Below are positions 34,579 through 44,272 of a stretch of DNA of 64,000 bases, one piece after another. Source of the stretch: Ruminococcus flavefaciens (GTDB lineage Bacteria > Bacillota > Clostridia > Oscillospirales > Ruminococcaceae); the NCBI GenBank assembly GCA_002371825.1, contig DFHF01000061.1, positions 41,994-105,993 of the forward strand, given 5' to 3'. Both the position numbers and the translations under genes were made by a program. The first letter of the stretch is position 1. Each line of letters begins with the position of its first letter. Under the pieces are notes generated by a model, which saw only the letters and a program-made list of their open reading frames with translations, was not told the origin of the DNA and made no database searches.

Positions 34579-35573
34579 TCTGCCTTCTCCTGCTCAGCTT
34601 TTCCGTTGGAATATATCAGGTCAGCAGCCTTGCCTTCCTCACATTCCATTTTCCTTACACGGTACTGAACGTCCTCAAGTATCTTCCTGTTGGAGGCGAT
34701 AGTGTCACCGAGAAGGCCTATGGTAATGGTCTGGAAGCCCATCATTATGAATATGGCTGTGAGTATGAGGGACTGGATATGTCCGTCGCCTTCTCCCATG
34801 CCGAGGAGTATAAGGAATCTTATTCCGAGAGCTGCGCCTGCGAGCATGAGAATAGTTCCTATAGTCATGAAGAACTTGAGCGGCTTGTACATTACGAATG
34901 AACGTGTTATAACTGTTGAGGAGCGCTTCATGTATCTCCACATACTTGAGAAAAGTCTGGATGGACGGGTCTCAGGGTTTGTCCTTATCGGTACAGATGT
35001 CATAGCAGTCTTGTTGTTGCCTGCCTGAATGATAGTTTCGAGGGTGTAGGTGTACTCATTTACCACGTTCAGACGGAGGGCTGCTTCTCTTGAATATGCT
35101 CTGAATCCGCTGGGAGCGTCAGGGATATCTGTGCCGGACGCTGCACGGACTACCCAGCTTCCAAGATGCTGGAATTTCTTCTTCTTCCAAGAGAAATGCT
35201 CAGTCTGGTCGATAGGTCTTTCTCCTATGACTATATCAGCCTTTTTATCGAGTATGGGGCGGACTATCTTTTCGATATCTGCTCCGCAGTACTGATTGTC
35301 AGCATCAGTGTTGACGATTATGTCAGCACCTAAGTGGAGGCAGGCATCTATGCCGGCCATGAATCCCTTTGCAAGGCCCTTGTTCTGCTTGAAGGATACT
35401 ATGTGGTTGAATCCCAGCTCCTTGGCCTTTTCAGCAGTTCTGTCCTTGCTTCCGTCGTTTATGATAAGGTATTCTATTGTGTCGATACCGTCTATATGAC
35501 GGGGAAGGTCGTTGTATGCCAGTTCAAGGGTCTCCTCTTCGTTATAGCATGGTATCTGGATTATAAGCTTCAT
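34575..35573 (-). CDS. GT2-family glycosyltransferase (polyprenyl-phosphate type)
   Basis: A 332-residue GT-A enzyme: IPCYNEEETL, IINDGSKDRT, and the metal-binding NTDADNQY (DxD) in residues 1-110, followed by two C-terminal membrane helices (about 235-300). This is the DPM1/GtrB layout that loads a sugar on polyprenyl phosphate. It probably provides the lipid-linked donor for the large polytopic protein encoded 4 bp upstream. Confidence 0.88.
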   Translation of the reverse strand: MKLIIQIPCYNEEETLELAYNDLPRHIDGIDTIEYLIINDGSKDRTAEKAKELGFNHIVSFKQNKGLAKGFMAGIDACLHLGADIIVNTDADNQYCGADIEKIVRPILDKKADIVIGERPIDQTEHFSWKKKKFQHLGSWVVRAASGTDIPDAPSGFRAYSREAALRLNVVNEYTYTLETIIQAGNNKTAMTSVPIRTNPETRPSRLFSSMWRYMKRSSTVITRSFVMYKPLKFFMTIGTILMLAGAALGIRFLILLGMGEGDGHIQSLILTAIFIMMGFQTITIGLLGDTIASNRKILEDVQYRVRKMECEEGKAADLIYSNGKAEQEKAE

Positions 35574-35577
35574 GATT

Positions 35578-37731
35578 TCAGTCCTCCGTATTTACTTCTA
35601 TTGAATTCAGCTGCATTGATACAGCCTGTGGATCATAAAGGAATACTACTATTTCCATATCGCTGACAGGTACTCCCACATTTGCACCAAGATCAAGGCT
35701 CACACTTCCGTCCTTGTCTATCATATCAGCGGTTATCTCTTCGTGGGCATATACTGTGCTGACAGAATTGCTCTTGACTTCGGCATATCCGATATTTTCT
35801 GCGGTGTTCTCGGAAACCGTCATATCCAGTGTAAGTGTGTACTCGTCTGCGTCGAATCCGAGATACGGACCGTAGCAGAGATAATTGTTGCCGGGATCAC
35901 TGATTATCATATCCTCGTCCTCAATGTACATATCAGAATCAAATGTGTACATATAAGAGAGAGGCAGATAGAATTCTTCATCAGCAGATTTTTTTGTATT
36001 CCGTACCAGCAGGTGTCTGTCTGAGCTGTCAACTATCTCATAGTCACGCATTGCGATAATGCTGCGCTTATCAGCAAATATCAGGGCATCCTCGCTGAGC
36101 CTTTCGGGATGATTTGCGTACTCCACCTTTACATCCTTCATCATGTACTGAAGGAATGAGGCGAATGTTCCTACATCAGGGGCGATATATATATGCTCCG
36201 GCTCCATGTCCTTCACACGGTATACCAGCTCACGGTCGCCCTTGTATACTCTCTGGTTATTGCGGATGTCCTCTCTTGCGTCTGAGGTGAAGACGATGAA
36301 GGCTGCGGTGGTGATAAGTGCGGCAGGATAGAGTCCGATATCGTGCTTCTTTATCTGCATGATGAACATGAGAACGCCGAACATTGCCGCTGCGGTCATT
36401 GCATAGGCGTAGTAATTGTTCTCAAAGGCATGGTAATACATTCCCAGGCCGGGAGAGCAGACACGGCTGAATATCTTTATGCCTACGCTGTTTAAAAGTC
36501 CGGAGGCACGGTTTGCTCCGGCAAGCATTATGAACGGCATTACCGCTGCAAACATAAAGTCAGCCTTATTGGCGTGGTACATATAGTAAAGGCCTGTGAT
36601 TATAAGGAGACCTATTGTGATATCATAGTACCTTGTGTATACTATGTGGTCGATACGCTGGAACTCAAACATGAAAACACTGCTTATGAGCCAGGTCGAA
36701 ATGAAGGCGCAGAATATGAACAGGAGCATGAAGAACTGTCCGTCAAAAGCGTTAATAGTTTGTCTTTTCTTGTGCTTGGCGGCAGCTTTGACTGCTGTTG
36801 AAACTGTTCCGGCCATTCTGCGGAGTATAGCCCACAGTGCAAACAGTGCTATACCGAATGTGGAAACAAAGGCTGCAAATGCCTGTGAGACAAAGAGCGA
36901 GAGCATACGCTTCAGATTTGCTGTTGAAGAAAGAGCACTCTTGAATTTGCCGACTACACTGTCGGAATCGTTTCCGCCGGCTTTTCCTGAATACCAGAGT
37001 ATTGATTCAAGGTGGTGGCGGATAAGCTTGTTGGCAACAAAGCCCATAGCCAGTACAGCAAGGAATACTGCTGCATGGCGGAGCTTTATCTTCTTGAATA
37101 TGACTGCAAGGAATACCACAAGCACTACTGAAGCGATGATGCCTATGGTGCGGTTATGTACCATGAACAGGTAAGCGCTGACTGCTCCGAGACAGCCCAG
37201 ATTCAGATAAGATGGCTTCTTCAGTACCCTTACCAGCGTGAATGCGGTGAGAGTGGTCACAAAGAGCAGAGCGGTTTCGGAAAAGGCTATGCCTGCATTG
37301 TGCTGATATGAGGTGTACAGCACTGCTGTGGCTGAGATCAGTGAAGCAGGTATCTTTTTGAGTTCAGGAGCAAGGAAGCGGATGATGTTTATGTACATGA
37401 AGTACACCAGCACTTCCATGATTATATTCAGTACCAGTGCAGCCCGGTACATATCAACAGGATCGCTGAACAGCTTCATTATCGGTGCGAGCATGAAGCT
37501 GTAGCCGTAGGAATACCAGGCAAGGCCGTTGGAGACACCTGTCCAGTCATAGCCGGCCATTACGGAGGCATGAGTCCAGTACCCCATTTCGTCGTTGAAA
37601 ACAAATGGATTATAGCATTTTCCGACAACCCGGAAATTTATCAGGAATATAGCCGCTGCGAACAGCAGTGTAACTATGTCCTGTGGCCCGAATGAGGGGA
37701 GAGACAGTTTTTTCTTAGCTTTTTCGCTCAT
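35578..37731 (-). CDS. Polytopic membrane protein, GT-C/ligase-like
   Basis: A 717-residue protein with about 12-13 membrane helices over residues 1-480 and a soluble C-terminal domain (about 500-717) rich in beta structure. An acidic first outside loop (FVFNDEMGYWTHA) resembles the catalytic loop of GT-C transferases that use polyprenyl-phosphate sugars. With the GT2 gene downstream it may add side-chain sugars outside the membrane. The family is not recognised with certainty. Confidence 0.6.
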   Translation of the reverse strand: MSEKAKKKLSLPSFGPQDIVTLLFAAAIFLINFRVVGKCYNPFVFNDEMGYWTHASVMAGYDWTGVSNGLAWYSYGYSFMLAPIMKLFSDPVDMYRAALVLNIIMEVLVYFMYINIIRFLAPELKKIPASLISATAVLYTSYQHNAGIAFSETALLFVTTLTAFTLVRVLKKPSYLNLGCLGAVSAYLFMVHNRTIGIIASVVLVVFLAVIFKKIKLRHAAVFLAVLAMGFVANKLIRHHLESILWYSGKAGGNDSDSVVGKFKSALSSTANLKRMLSLFVSQAFAAFVSTFGIALFALWAILRRMAGTVSTAVKAAAKHKKRQTINAFDGQFFMLLFIFCAFISTWLISSVFMFEFQRIDHIVYTRYYDITIGLLIITGLYYMYHANKADFMFAAVMPFIMLAGANRASGLLNSVGIKIFSRVCSPGLGMYYHAFENNYYAYAMTAAAMFGVLMFIMQIKKHDIGLYPAALITTAAFIVFTSDAREDIRNNQRVYKGDRELVYRVKDMEPEHIYIAPDVGTFASFLQYMMKDVKVEYANHPERLSEDALIFADKRSIIAMRDYEIVDSSDRHLLVRNTKKSADEEFYLPLSYMYTFDSDMYIEDEDMIISDPGNNYLCYGPYLGFDADEYTLTLDMTVSENTAENIGYAEVKSNSVSTVYAHEEITADMIDKDGSVSLDLGANVGVPVSDMEIVVFLYDPQAVSMQLNSIEVNTED

Positions 37732-38906
37732 ATGCTGTCAATGACCTCCTTGAAATTCTTCATTATTACCTCCCAGCGGTAATTTTTGTCGATATACTCC
37801 TTAGCATTGGAGCGCATTGCGGAGTATTCCGCAGGGTGGGAGAAGATATAATCCAGTATTCCCTCGAACTCAAAGTAGTTCATGTAATAGAGGCCGCCGT
37901 TGCTTTTCAGGCAGTGGCCTTTCAGCACCTCGCAGATGCCGTTTACTATTACCGGTACTGAGAGGGTCATGGCTTCCAGCACTGATATTGAAAGGCTCTC
38001 GAATTTTGAAGGCAGCACCAGTGCCTTTGCTCCGGAAATACCGCTGAACTTGTCCTCCTCGCTGACGAAGCCGAGTGAGAGGATGTCGCTGTGCTTTGGT
38101 ATCTCGCAGACCGGCTTGCCCATTAGTACGAGCTTAAGAGAGCTTTCGGGACGGCGCTTTTTGTACTCCATGAAGTATCTGAACAGCATGGGGCAGTCCT
38201 TGCCCTCGTCTATACGTCCGACGTAAATGATATAGTCATCAGTGATGCCGTATTTCTCCCGGAAGGCCTTTTCATCGGGCTCGCAGGGCACATCAACACC
38301 TGTTCCCATGACCTTGCAGGGAATGTTCTGGGTGCTGAAAAGTCCCTGCACGAGAGCTTTTTCCTCATCTGTAAGAAAGATATAGGCCTTAGGCAGGCGG
38401 AATATGCGCTCAAAGCTCCTGAAATGAATGAAGGGCTCTTCGTGGGCTGTGGGGATGAAAACGGATTTTTCAGCCACCTCCGGCATACCCATTACTGTGA
38501 GATAATAGAGATATGTTACGAAGATAAAAGCGTCATATTCGTCCTTATGGGAGCGGATATATTCCACAGCGGCCGGTGAATAGGGCCCCTGCTTTTCAAA
38601 CCAGACCTTTTCGGCGCTCTCATCAGCCTGTCCTGCTGACAGCTTTGCGAGATAATCACCGTTGTACTGATTGAAGTCCTTTGAACGGCATTTTTCCACA
38701 GGGAATCGCCTTACATGGACACCGTTTATATCCTCTTCGTCAGCAGTGTAGCTGTTTTCCCATGTGGTATAGTCCATAGCCTTTGTGGTTATGACATCCA
38801 CCTGATATTCGCCTGTGAGGCGTTCTGCGATCAGTCTGGTATAGTATTCAGAGCCGCCGTTGACTTCAAGTCCGTAGCGCTGATTTACCAATGCTATCTT
38901 TTTCAT
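37728..38906 (-). CDS. Glycosyltransferase, GT4 family
   Basis: A 392-residue GT-B enzyme. N-terminal NQRYGLEVNGGSEYYTRLIA is the acceptor half; GRIDEGKDCPMLF and LPSKFESLSISVLEAM (with the EX7E pattern) form the nucleotide-sugar half. It overlaps both neighbours by 4 bp and closely resembles the next gene (38,903-40,117), suggesting duplication followed by change of specificity. Confidence 0.9.
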   Translation of the reverse strand: MKKIALVNQRYGLEVNGGSEYYTRLIAERLTGEYQVDVITTKAMDYTTWENSYTADEEDINGVHVRRFPVEKCRSKDFNQYNGDYLAKLSAGQADESAEKVWFEKQGPYSPAAVEYIRSHKDEYDAFIFVTYLYYLTVMGMPEVAEKSVFIPTAHEEPFIHFRSFERIFRLPKAYIFLTDEEKALVQGLFSTQNIPCKVMGTGVDVPCEPDEKAFREKYGITDDYIIYVGRIDEGKDCPMLFRYFMEYKKRRPESSLKLVLMGKPVCEIPKHSDILSLGFVSEEDKFSGISGAKALVLPSKFESLSISVLEAMTLSVPVIVNGICEVLKGHCLKSNGGLYYMNYFEFEGILDYIFSHPAEYSAMRSNAKEYIDKNYRWEVIMKNFKEVIDSI

Positions 38907-40117
38907 TCTTCACTCTCTCCGGATACTTCTTCAAAAAATCTCTTGTATTTATCAACTATGACATCCCAGTCAAAGTTCTTTCTCACATAGTCACGGCCGT
39001 TGCTGCCCATTTTCCATGCTGTATCCTTATGACCGAGGATGTAGTCGGTGCAGCCTTCAAATTCAAAGTAATTGCCAAAATACAGGCCTCCGTTGGATTC
39101 GGAGACGAAATTTCTCGTAACGGCACATTCCTCATGCACCAGGACCGGCCTTCCGCAGAGCCAGCTCTCCATTATTACCAGAGAGAAGCTCTCGTTCTTT
39201 GAGGGCTGACAGAGAAATTCCGCAGCACCCTGCGCATTGTATTTATCCTGCCTGTCCACGAATCCCAGGTCAACGATACGGCCTTCACGGACCAGCTTCT
39301 GGGGGAGGTCTATCTCTCCGCCGCCGATGAGTACAAGTCTCAGGTCTGTATCTGCATGGCGCTTTAGGTACTCTGAGAAATATTTCACAAGGGTATGGAC
39401 GTTCTTTCCCTCATCCTTGCGTCCGGCATAGAGGATGAACTGCTCGTTTATGCCGAATTTTTCACGGAAGGCTGCCGGGTCAGGGACGATATCAGTATCC
39501 ATTCCGATTCCCATGACGATAGTCTTTGTGCCGCTTTTTGAGAAGCCGTAGAGCTTTTCTGCAAGTTCAGCTTCCGGTCTTGCGTTGAAGACCATTCCCG
39601 CTGTTCTGGGAAATAACTCCTTGAAGCGGCTCATATAGGCATAGGCTTCATCGTGGAAGCAGGGAATGAGCACGGATTTTTCAGGAACTGCCATTGCTCC
39701 GTTATATGTTGTACCGAACATATACGGGATGAATACGAACAGTGAATACTCGTTCTGGTGTTCCTCGATATATTTGTAAAGGTCAGGGCTGTTTACCATT
39801 TCCGAGAGGAAAATGTCCTCCTCTTCCGGAGTGATGGGAGTCCTGCTCATAAGCTTTGCATTTACAGCATCAAAGGCTTCGGTGTCTCTTTTTTTAGCCT
39901 TGAAGCGTCGGATAGTAATGCCGTTTACGGTCTTATCCAGGCCTTCCTTGTAGTAATTCCGGCTCCAGTCGGAACCGAATTCCTTTACGCAGGTAGTGAG
40001 TATTTCCAGCCCCACTCCGGCGCTGCGGAGGTGACCTGTCACTTCACGCAGTTCCATTTCAGCTCCTCCGGGAATGCCGTCGGCATACCAGGGGATGACG
40101 AATCCTATTTTTTTCAT
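38903..40117 (-). CDS. Glycosyltransferase, GT4 family
   Basis: A 404-residue GT-B enzyme with GFVIPWYADGIPGGAEMELR at the N-terminus, GRKDEGKNVHTLV and QPSKNESFSLVIMESW in the donor half. It is a paralogue of the downstream gene. A 171-bp spacer with three hairpins separates it from the GT gene before it, so it could be expressed at a different level. Confidence 0.9.
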   Translation of the reverse strand: MKKIGFVIPWYADGIPGGAEMELREVTGHLRSAGVGLEILTTCVKEFGSDWSRNYYKEGLDKTVNGITIRRFKAKKRDTEAFDAVNAKLMSRTPITPEEEDIFLSEMVNSPDLYKYIEEHQNEYSLFVFIPYMFGTTYNGAMAVPEKSVLIPCFHDEAYAYMSRFKELFPRTAGMVFNARPEAELAEKLYGFSKSGTKTIVMGIGMDTDIVPDPAAFREKFGINEQFILYAGRKDEGKNVHTLVKYFSEYLKRHADTDLRLVLIGGGEIDLPQKLVREGRIVDLGFVDRQDKYNAQGAAEFLCQPSKNESFSLVIMESWLCGRPVLVHEECAVTRNFVSESNGGLYFGNYFEFEGCTDYILGHKDTAWKMGSNGRDYVRKNFDWDVIVDKYKRFFEEVSGESEE

Positions 40118-40184
40118 TGTGTTATCTCTTTTCTTAGGTTATTTCGGAGGATAATAGATAGCATTATCCCCAAATAATGGGATT

Positions 40185-40255
40185 CCAAAGGGATGTTATC
40201 CCTTTGGTCTGGTCAAGGGCAGACAGCCCTTGCAGGGTCTGGGACAGCGTCCCAG
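40185..40255. repeat. Cluster of three perfect hairpins in a glycan-operon spacer
   Basis: CCAAAGGGAT-GTT-ATCCCTTTGG (40185-40207), CAAGGGC-AGACA-GCCCTTG (40214-40232) and CTGGGAC-AGC-GTCCCAG (40239-40255) follow each other closely. The array resembles dispersed palindromic (REP-like) elements of Clostridia. In RNA it would slow decay or polymerase inside the operon. Confidence 0.6.
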
Positions 40256-40288
40256 TATACAAAGGCACTCAGTGCACACGTTATTACA

Positions 40289-41359
40289 TTATTTATTTAT
40301 AAAGCCCTTTATCTGCTTCTCAAATATGTCTTTTATCCTGTTGTAGGAGAAGTCTTCCAGTCTTTTCCGCTGTCCGGCCAGTATCTGCTCCCTGAGAGCT
40401 TCATCGCTGAGCACTCTCTCGATGACCTTCGCTGCAAACAGCGGGTCATTGTCGTCCAGCAGCACTCCGCTTCCGCCGAGAGTATCGGAAATAGCGCTGG
40501 TATCATAGGCGATTATAGGTACATTAAAGAACATTGCCTCCGCAAGAGGGACGCAGAATCCCTCATGCTCGCTCATACAGACGAATGCGTCTGCAAGGGT
40601 ATACCACGCAAGTATCTCGCTGAACTTTATGTGGCCGGTGAATATAACATCGTCAGCTATACCGAGTGCGGCTGTATACTTCATCAGACGCTGATAATAG
40701 TTCTCCATGCCTGTGTAGGAGCCTACAAGTATCAGCCTTGAATCAGGGTTCAGCCTGCGGTACTGATAAAATGCACGGATGACGTTCTCCTGCTTCTTAT
40801 TAGGAGCGATTCTACCTACGAATATCAGGTTCTTCTTACCGTCGCTGTACTTCTTTATCAGCGCTTTGTCAGGAGCCTGTTTGTAGTCATCAAATTTTAT
40901 AAGTATTGGTCTTACGTCTATCGGACATTTATATCCCATGCGCATGAGCTCGTTTTTGTTGTAGGATGAATCCGCAAGACAGTACTCCACTTTGTCTTTG
41001 AGGAAGTCCACTCCCTTGTAGCCGTATTCAGTAAGAGCTGTTGCGGCAGTGCTGTAGGGGCGGAAAAATTCCGGGGGAGTGATATTATGGTAGACCATTA
41101 TCTTCCGTCCTTTGAATTCATCCAGCCTGAATGTCAGCTCGGTACCTGTGGACTTGTGATAGAGGATTATATCTTCATCTTTCAGTCCACGGAGTTTATC
41201 GATACCCTTTGCAATATCTGAGGGCAGACGCTTGTCGATATTTTCAGCGTAGATGCCGGTATCGAATCCCATATCGCTGAGAGCGCCTTTAAGGGCGATA
41301 GTGTCGTTGCCTATAGCGTCCCCGAAGGACAGGGTAGGCAGGAGCTGTATTATCCTCAT
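40289..41359 (-). CDS. Glycosyltransferase, GT4 family
   Basis: A 356-residue GT-B enzyme with LPTLSFGDAIGNDTIAL at the start, LIFVGRIAPNKKQENVIRAF and the EX7E motif in MSEHEGFCVPLAEAM. The type is common in mannan-like O-antigen loci (compare WbdA/WbdB), which fits the Wzm/Wzt and methyltransferase genes upstream. Overlaps the small gene before it by 4 bp. Confidence 0.9.
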   Translation of the reverse strand: MRIIQLLPTLSFGDAIGNDTIALKGALSDMGFDTGIYAENIDKRLPSDIAKGIDKLRGLKDEDIILYHKSTGTELTFRLDEFKGRKIMVYHNITPPEFFRPYSTAATALTEYGYKGVDFLKDKVEYCLADSSYNKNELMRMGYKCPIDVRPILIKFDDYKQAPDKALIKKYSDGKKNLIFVGRIAPNKKQENVIRAFYQYRRLNPDSRLILVGSYTGMENYYQRLMKYTAALGIADDVIFTGHIKFSEILAWYTLADAFVCMSEHEGFCVPLAEAMFFNVPIIAYDTSAISDTLGGSGVLLDDNDPLFAAKVIERVLSDEALREQILAGQRKRLEDFSYNRIKDIFEKQIKGFINK

Positions 41360-41853
41360 GCTTCCTCCTGCTTGTTCAGTGCCTGGCGGAGCTCTGAATT
41401 TTCACGTTCAAGCTTGTCGAGTCTTCTGAGGAGCTCCTTCTGAGCAAGCTCAAGAGTTTCGATCCTGCCTGTGAACTCACTGCTGTCCTGCTGAGACTGA
41501 CCGTCTATAGCGCCGCGGAAGGTGTTGAGCACACTGACTGTGTTTGCATTGAATTCATTCTGCTCAAACACTACCGGCTCCACATAGAATTTCGTGAGCT
41601 TGCGGATGACCTTCTTTATGAAGACCTTGACAGGATTTCCTGCAATGGGCTTGTATGGCTGAACATAGTAATGAGCGTTCATATGTGCAAGAGCATCATC
41701 TGCGTCAGCAAGAGAGGCGCCTCCTTCTCTTGTTACCTGTACAGGCTTGCTGTAGGGGACGTCCTCAAAGCTGAGCATATCCGGGGTAAGCCCCTTTTCC
41801 TGTATCTCACGCTTTATCTGTGCCATTATCTCTTCGATGTTGATATTCTCCAT
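41356..41853 (-). CDS. Small coiled-coil protein of the polysaccharide cluster
   Basis: A 165-residue soluble protein. An N-terminal helix (IEEIMAQIKREIQEKGL), a middle segment with basic residues (NPVKVFIKKVIRKLTKFYVE) that could be amphipathic, and a C-terminal coiled coil (about 130-163). It lies between the methyltransferase and a GT4 gene with 3-bp and overlapping spacing, so it is probably a structural partner or membrane adaptor of that complex. No known family is recognised. Confidence 0.6.
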   Translation of the reverse strand: MENINIEEIMAQIKREIQEKGLTPDMLSFEDVPYSKPVQVTREGGASLADADDALAHMNAHYYVQPYKPIAGNPVKVFIKKVIRKLTKFYVEPVVFEQNEFNANTVSVLNTFRGAIDGQSQQDSSEFTGRIETLELAQKELLRRLDKLERENSELRQALNKQEEA

Positions 41854-41856
41854 TTT

Positions 41857-42993
41857 TTATCCTTTCACGGCGACTACGGCATAGTCCTGACTGCCGTAGA
41901 GAAGCTCTGAAACCTGCTTCATGGCCTTGTTGAATTCCTCTGTATTCTCGCCGTCACTGAGTCTGAGCTCAGGTATCTCATAAGGCGGACGGCTTGCCTC
42001 GGTATAGATTATCTCTATATTCCTGAAACCGGCTTTTTCAAGGTAGTACTTCATAGTGAGAGGATGTACCGGTTTTATATGTGATGGGTCAATGTAGAAA
42101 GCATTGGTATATATGGCAAGTGAGGTGGGGTTGGGAGTTTCGATTATGATGCAGCCTCCGTCGGAAAGCTTTTCGTATGCGGTATTGCAGAGTCTGATTA
42201 TCTGCCATGGCTGGAGGTGCTCTACCACCTGTCCCACAAATATTCCGTCAACAGAATCCTGCTTGGCAAGGTAGGCTACACCGTCTCCGCATACTGCATT
42301 GAGCTCCTGCGCATTGCAGTACTCAACATATGGCTCATAGATATCGACTCCGCAGGCATTTATGCCGTTATCCTTCATAAGGGAGAGGAATTCTCCTCTG
42401 CCGCAGCCGATATCCACAACATTCTTCTTATCTGTGAAATATCTGAGATAGAAGGCCTGAGCCTTCTTTATGCTGTCGATAGAACCCCGGAAATTGTTCT
42501 CAAAGTCGAAGTAATCTATGCTCTCGTAGTCGGACTCTGCTGCCTGAGGCTGAGAAGCTGTGCTTTCAGTCTGAGCGGCGGTCTGTTCACCCTCGGGGCG
42601 GGCTGCTGCTGAGAGCTTTCCGAGCCTGCGGTCAATGCCTGAGAGCTTCAGCTTTACGAACTCGCTGTCTGCTGAGAGCTTCTCTATAGCGGAATTATTG
42701 TTGCGGAGGTTGACTCCGATACCTTCAAGGTCTGTTCTTATGGCGGAGATAGTCTCTCTGTCAGCTGTAACAGCGGTCTCGGCCTGATCCATTCTCTTCT
42801 GGAGAGCGTCTATTGCCGCCTGCATCGCATTCATGTCAGTCCTGATGCTGTCCAGCTGAGCCTGTTTCTCAGTTAGGTCTGTATCAATGGCTTCAAAGCC
42901 GTTTATCATTGCTGAAAAGAGCCTGTTGCGGAGCTTAGCCCTGAAACCGCCCTGTTCTTTGATATTCTGCAAAAACTGTCCGATATTGCTCAT
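41857..42993 (-). CDS. SAM-dependent methyltransferase with N-terminal coiled coil
   Basis: A 378-residue protein: residues 1-135 are a long coiled coil, residues about 165-350 a class I methyltransferase (VVDIGCGRGEFLSLM, ACGVDIYEPY, FVGQVVEHLQPW, IIIETPNP). The methyltransferase block resembles that of WbdD, which caps the non-reducing end of E. coli O8/O9a chains and, by its coiled coil, sets chain length. Next to a Wzt with a C-terminal domain this suggests chain termination by methylation. WbdD's kinase domain is missing. Confidence 0.8.
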   Translation of the reverse strand: MSNIGQFLQNIKEQGGFRAKLRNRLFSAMINGFEAIDTDLTEKQAQLDSIRTDMNAMQAAIDALQKRMDQAETAVTADRETISAIRTDLEGIGVNLRNNNSAIEKLSADSEFVKLKLSGIDRRLGKLSAAARPEGEQTAAQTESTASQPQAAESDYESIDYFDFENNFRGSIDSIKKAQAFYLRYFTDKKNVVDIGCGRGEFLSLMKDNGINACGVDIYEPYVEYCNAQELNAVCGDGVAYLAKQDSVDGIFVGQVVEHLQPWQIIRLCNTAYEKLSDGGCIIIETPNPTSLAIYTNAFYIDPSHIKPVHPLTMKYYLEKAGFRNIEIIYTEASRPPYEIPELRLSDGENTEEFNKAMKQVSELLYGSQDYAVVAVKG

Positions 42994-43009
42994 ATTGATC
43001 CTTTCTGAT

Positions 43010-44272
43010 TCAGATGTTCCATTTATGTTCTATCCTTGATATGCCCACATCGCCGATGTTGGATATCATTTCTATTTTATAAGCTTCACGGTAGTAGTCC
43101 ACCGGGATGCCGTCGCCGGTCTCTATAGCGAAGTCCAGGAGATACTCTCCCGGGAGCAGGTCTGCTTTTTCCAGGAATATCTCAGCAGTGCCGCTCTTTT
43201 CGAGGCTGAATTCCGGCAGCTTGTCTATTCTGGTGTTGGTGCCGTAGCACTGAACTCCGTCACGGTTGAAAATACCGATGCCGAAAACAGCGTCCGTTAC
43301 CTTTTCCCTGACTGAATAATCCAGCTTGAAGCGGATGCTCTCGCCGGTGCGGAAGATCCTCTGTTCTGCGCCGTCAGAGGCATAGGCACGGATCTTCTTT
43401 ATCCTTGCAGCACCGCTGCCCCAGCGCTTCTTCTCCTCCGGAGTTTCCTCCTGAGTTTCTTCTTCGGCCGGTTCAGCAGATCCTTCCTCCTGCTGCTTTT
43501 CCTCCAGTTCCTTACGGGTGGATTCCTGCAGCTTCTGTCCCATGAAGTCCAGGTACTCCAGGTCTATCTCCTTGGGAGGCCCTTCCGCACGGATAAGTCC
43601 CTCGTGTATCCAGATAGAGCGGTCACATATCTGCTCTATCTGTCCCAGTGAGTGGGAGACGATGACGATAGTGGTGCCGTGAGCTTTTATCTCTTTCAGC
43701 TTGTTGAAGCACTTAGCCTGGAAATTGGCATCTCCCACCGCAAGTATCTCGTCGATGAGGAGAATGTCTGCGTCAACATTTATAGCTACTGAGAATGCAA
43801 GTCTCATGTACATTCCCGATGAATAGGTGCGGACCGGATTGTCGATGAACTCCTCCAGCTCGGAGAATGAGACGATATCATCCAGTCTTGCGTCTATTTC
43901 CTTCTTGGTCAGGCCGAAAATAGAGGCATTGGTGTAGATATTCTCTCTTCCGCTCATATCCGGATGAAAGCCTGCGCCCAGCTCTATAAGGCTGGATACA
44001 CGGCCGTTCATGGTTATTGTGCCGGTATCGGGGTACATGATCTTGGTCAGGAGCTTGAGTGTAGTGCTCTTGCCGCAGCCGTTGTGTCCGATAAGACCGA
44101 CAGCCTCGCCCTTCTTCACCTGAAAGCTTATGCCCCTGAGGACCTTTCGCTCTTCATAGCGGCTTCTTTTCCTGAACAGCAGACGTTCCTTCAGCTGTGA
44201 GCCCTTGTCCAGAAACACCTTGAAGCTCTTGGTTATATTGTTTACATCAATTGCAATTTCATTCTGTGCCAT
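43010..44272 (-). CDS. Polysaccharide ABC exporter ATPase with cargo domain (Wzt-like)
   Basis: A 420-residue ATPase: Walker A GHNGCGKST (62-70), signature YSSGM, Walker B ILLIDEILAVGD. After about residue 250 comes a Glu-rich linker and a beta-rich C-terminal domain (about 290-420) like the Wzt carbohydrate-binding domain that recognises the capped chain end. The ATG at 44272 follows GGAGG and overlaps the wzm stop by one base. Confidence 0.9.
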   Translation of the reverse strand: MAQNEIAIDVNNITKSFKVFLDKGSQLKERLLFRKRSRYEERKVLRGISFQVKKGEAVGLIGHNGCGKSTTLKLLTKIMYPDTGTITMNGRVSSLIELGAGFHPDMSGRENIYTNASIFGLTKKEIDARLDDIVSFSELEEFIDNPVRTYSSGMYMRLAFSVAINVDADILLIDEILAVGDANFQAKCFNKLKEIKAHGTTIVIVSHSLGQIEQICDRSIWIHEGLIRAEGPPKEIDLEYLDFMGQKLQESTRKELEEKQQEEGSAEPAEEETQEETPEEKKRWGSGAARIKKIRAYASDGAEQRIFRTGESIRFKLDYSVREKVTDAVFGIGIFNRDGVQCYGTNTRIDKLPEFSLEKSGTAEIFLEKADLLPGEYLLDFAIETGDGIPVDYYREAYKIEMISNIGDVGISRIEHKWNI

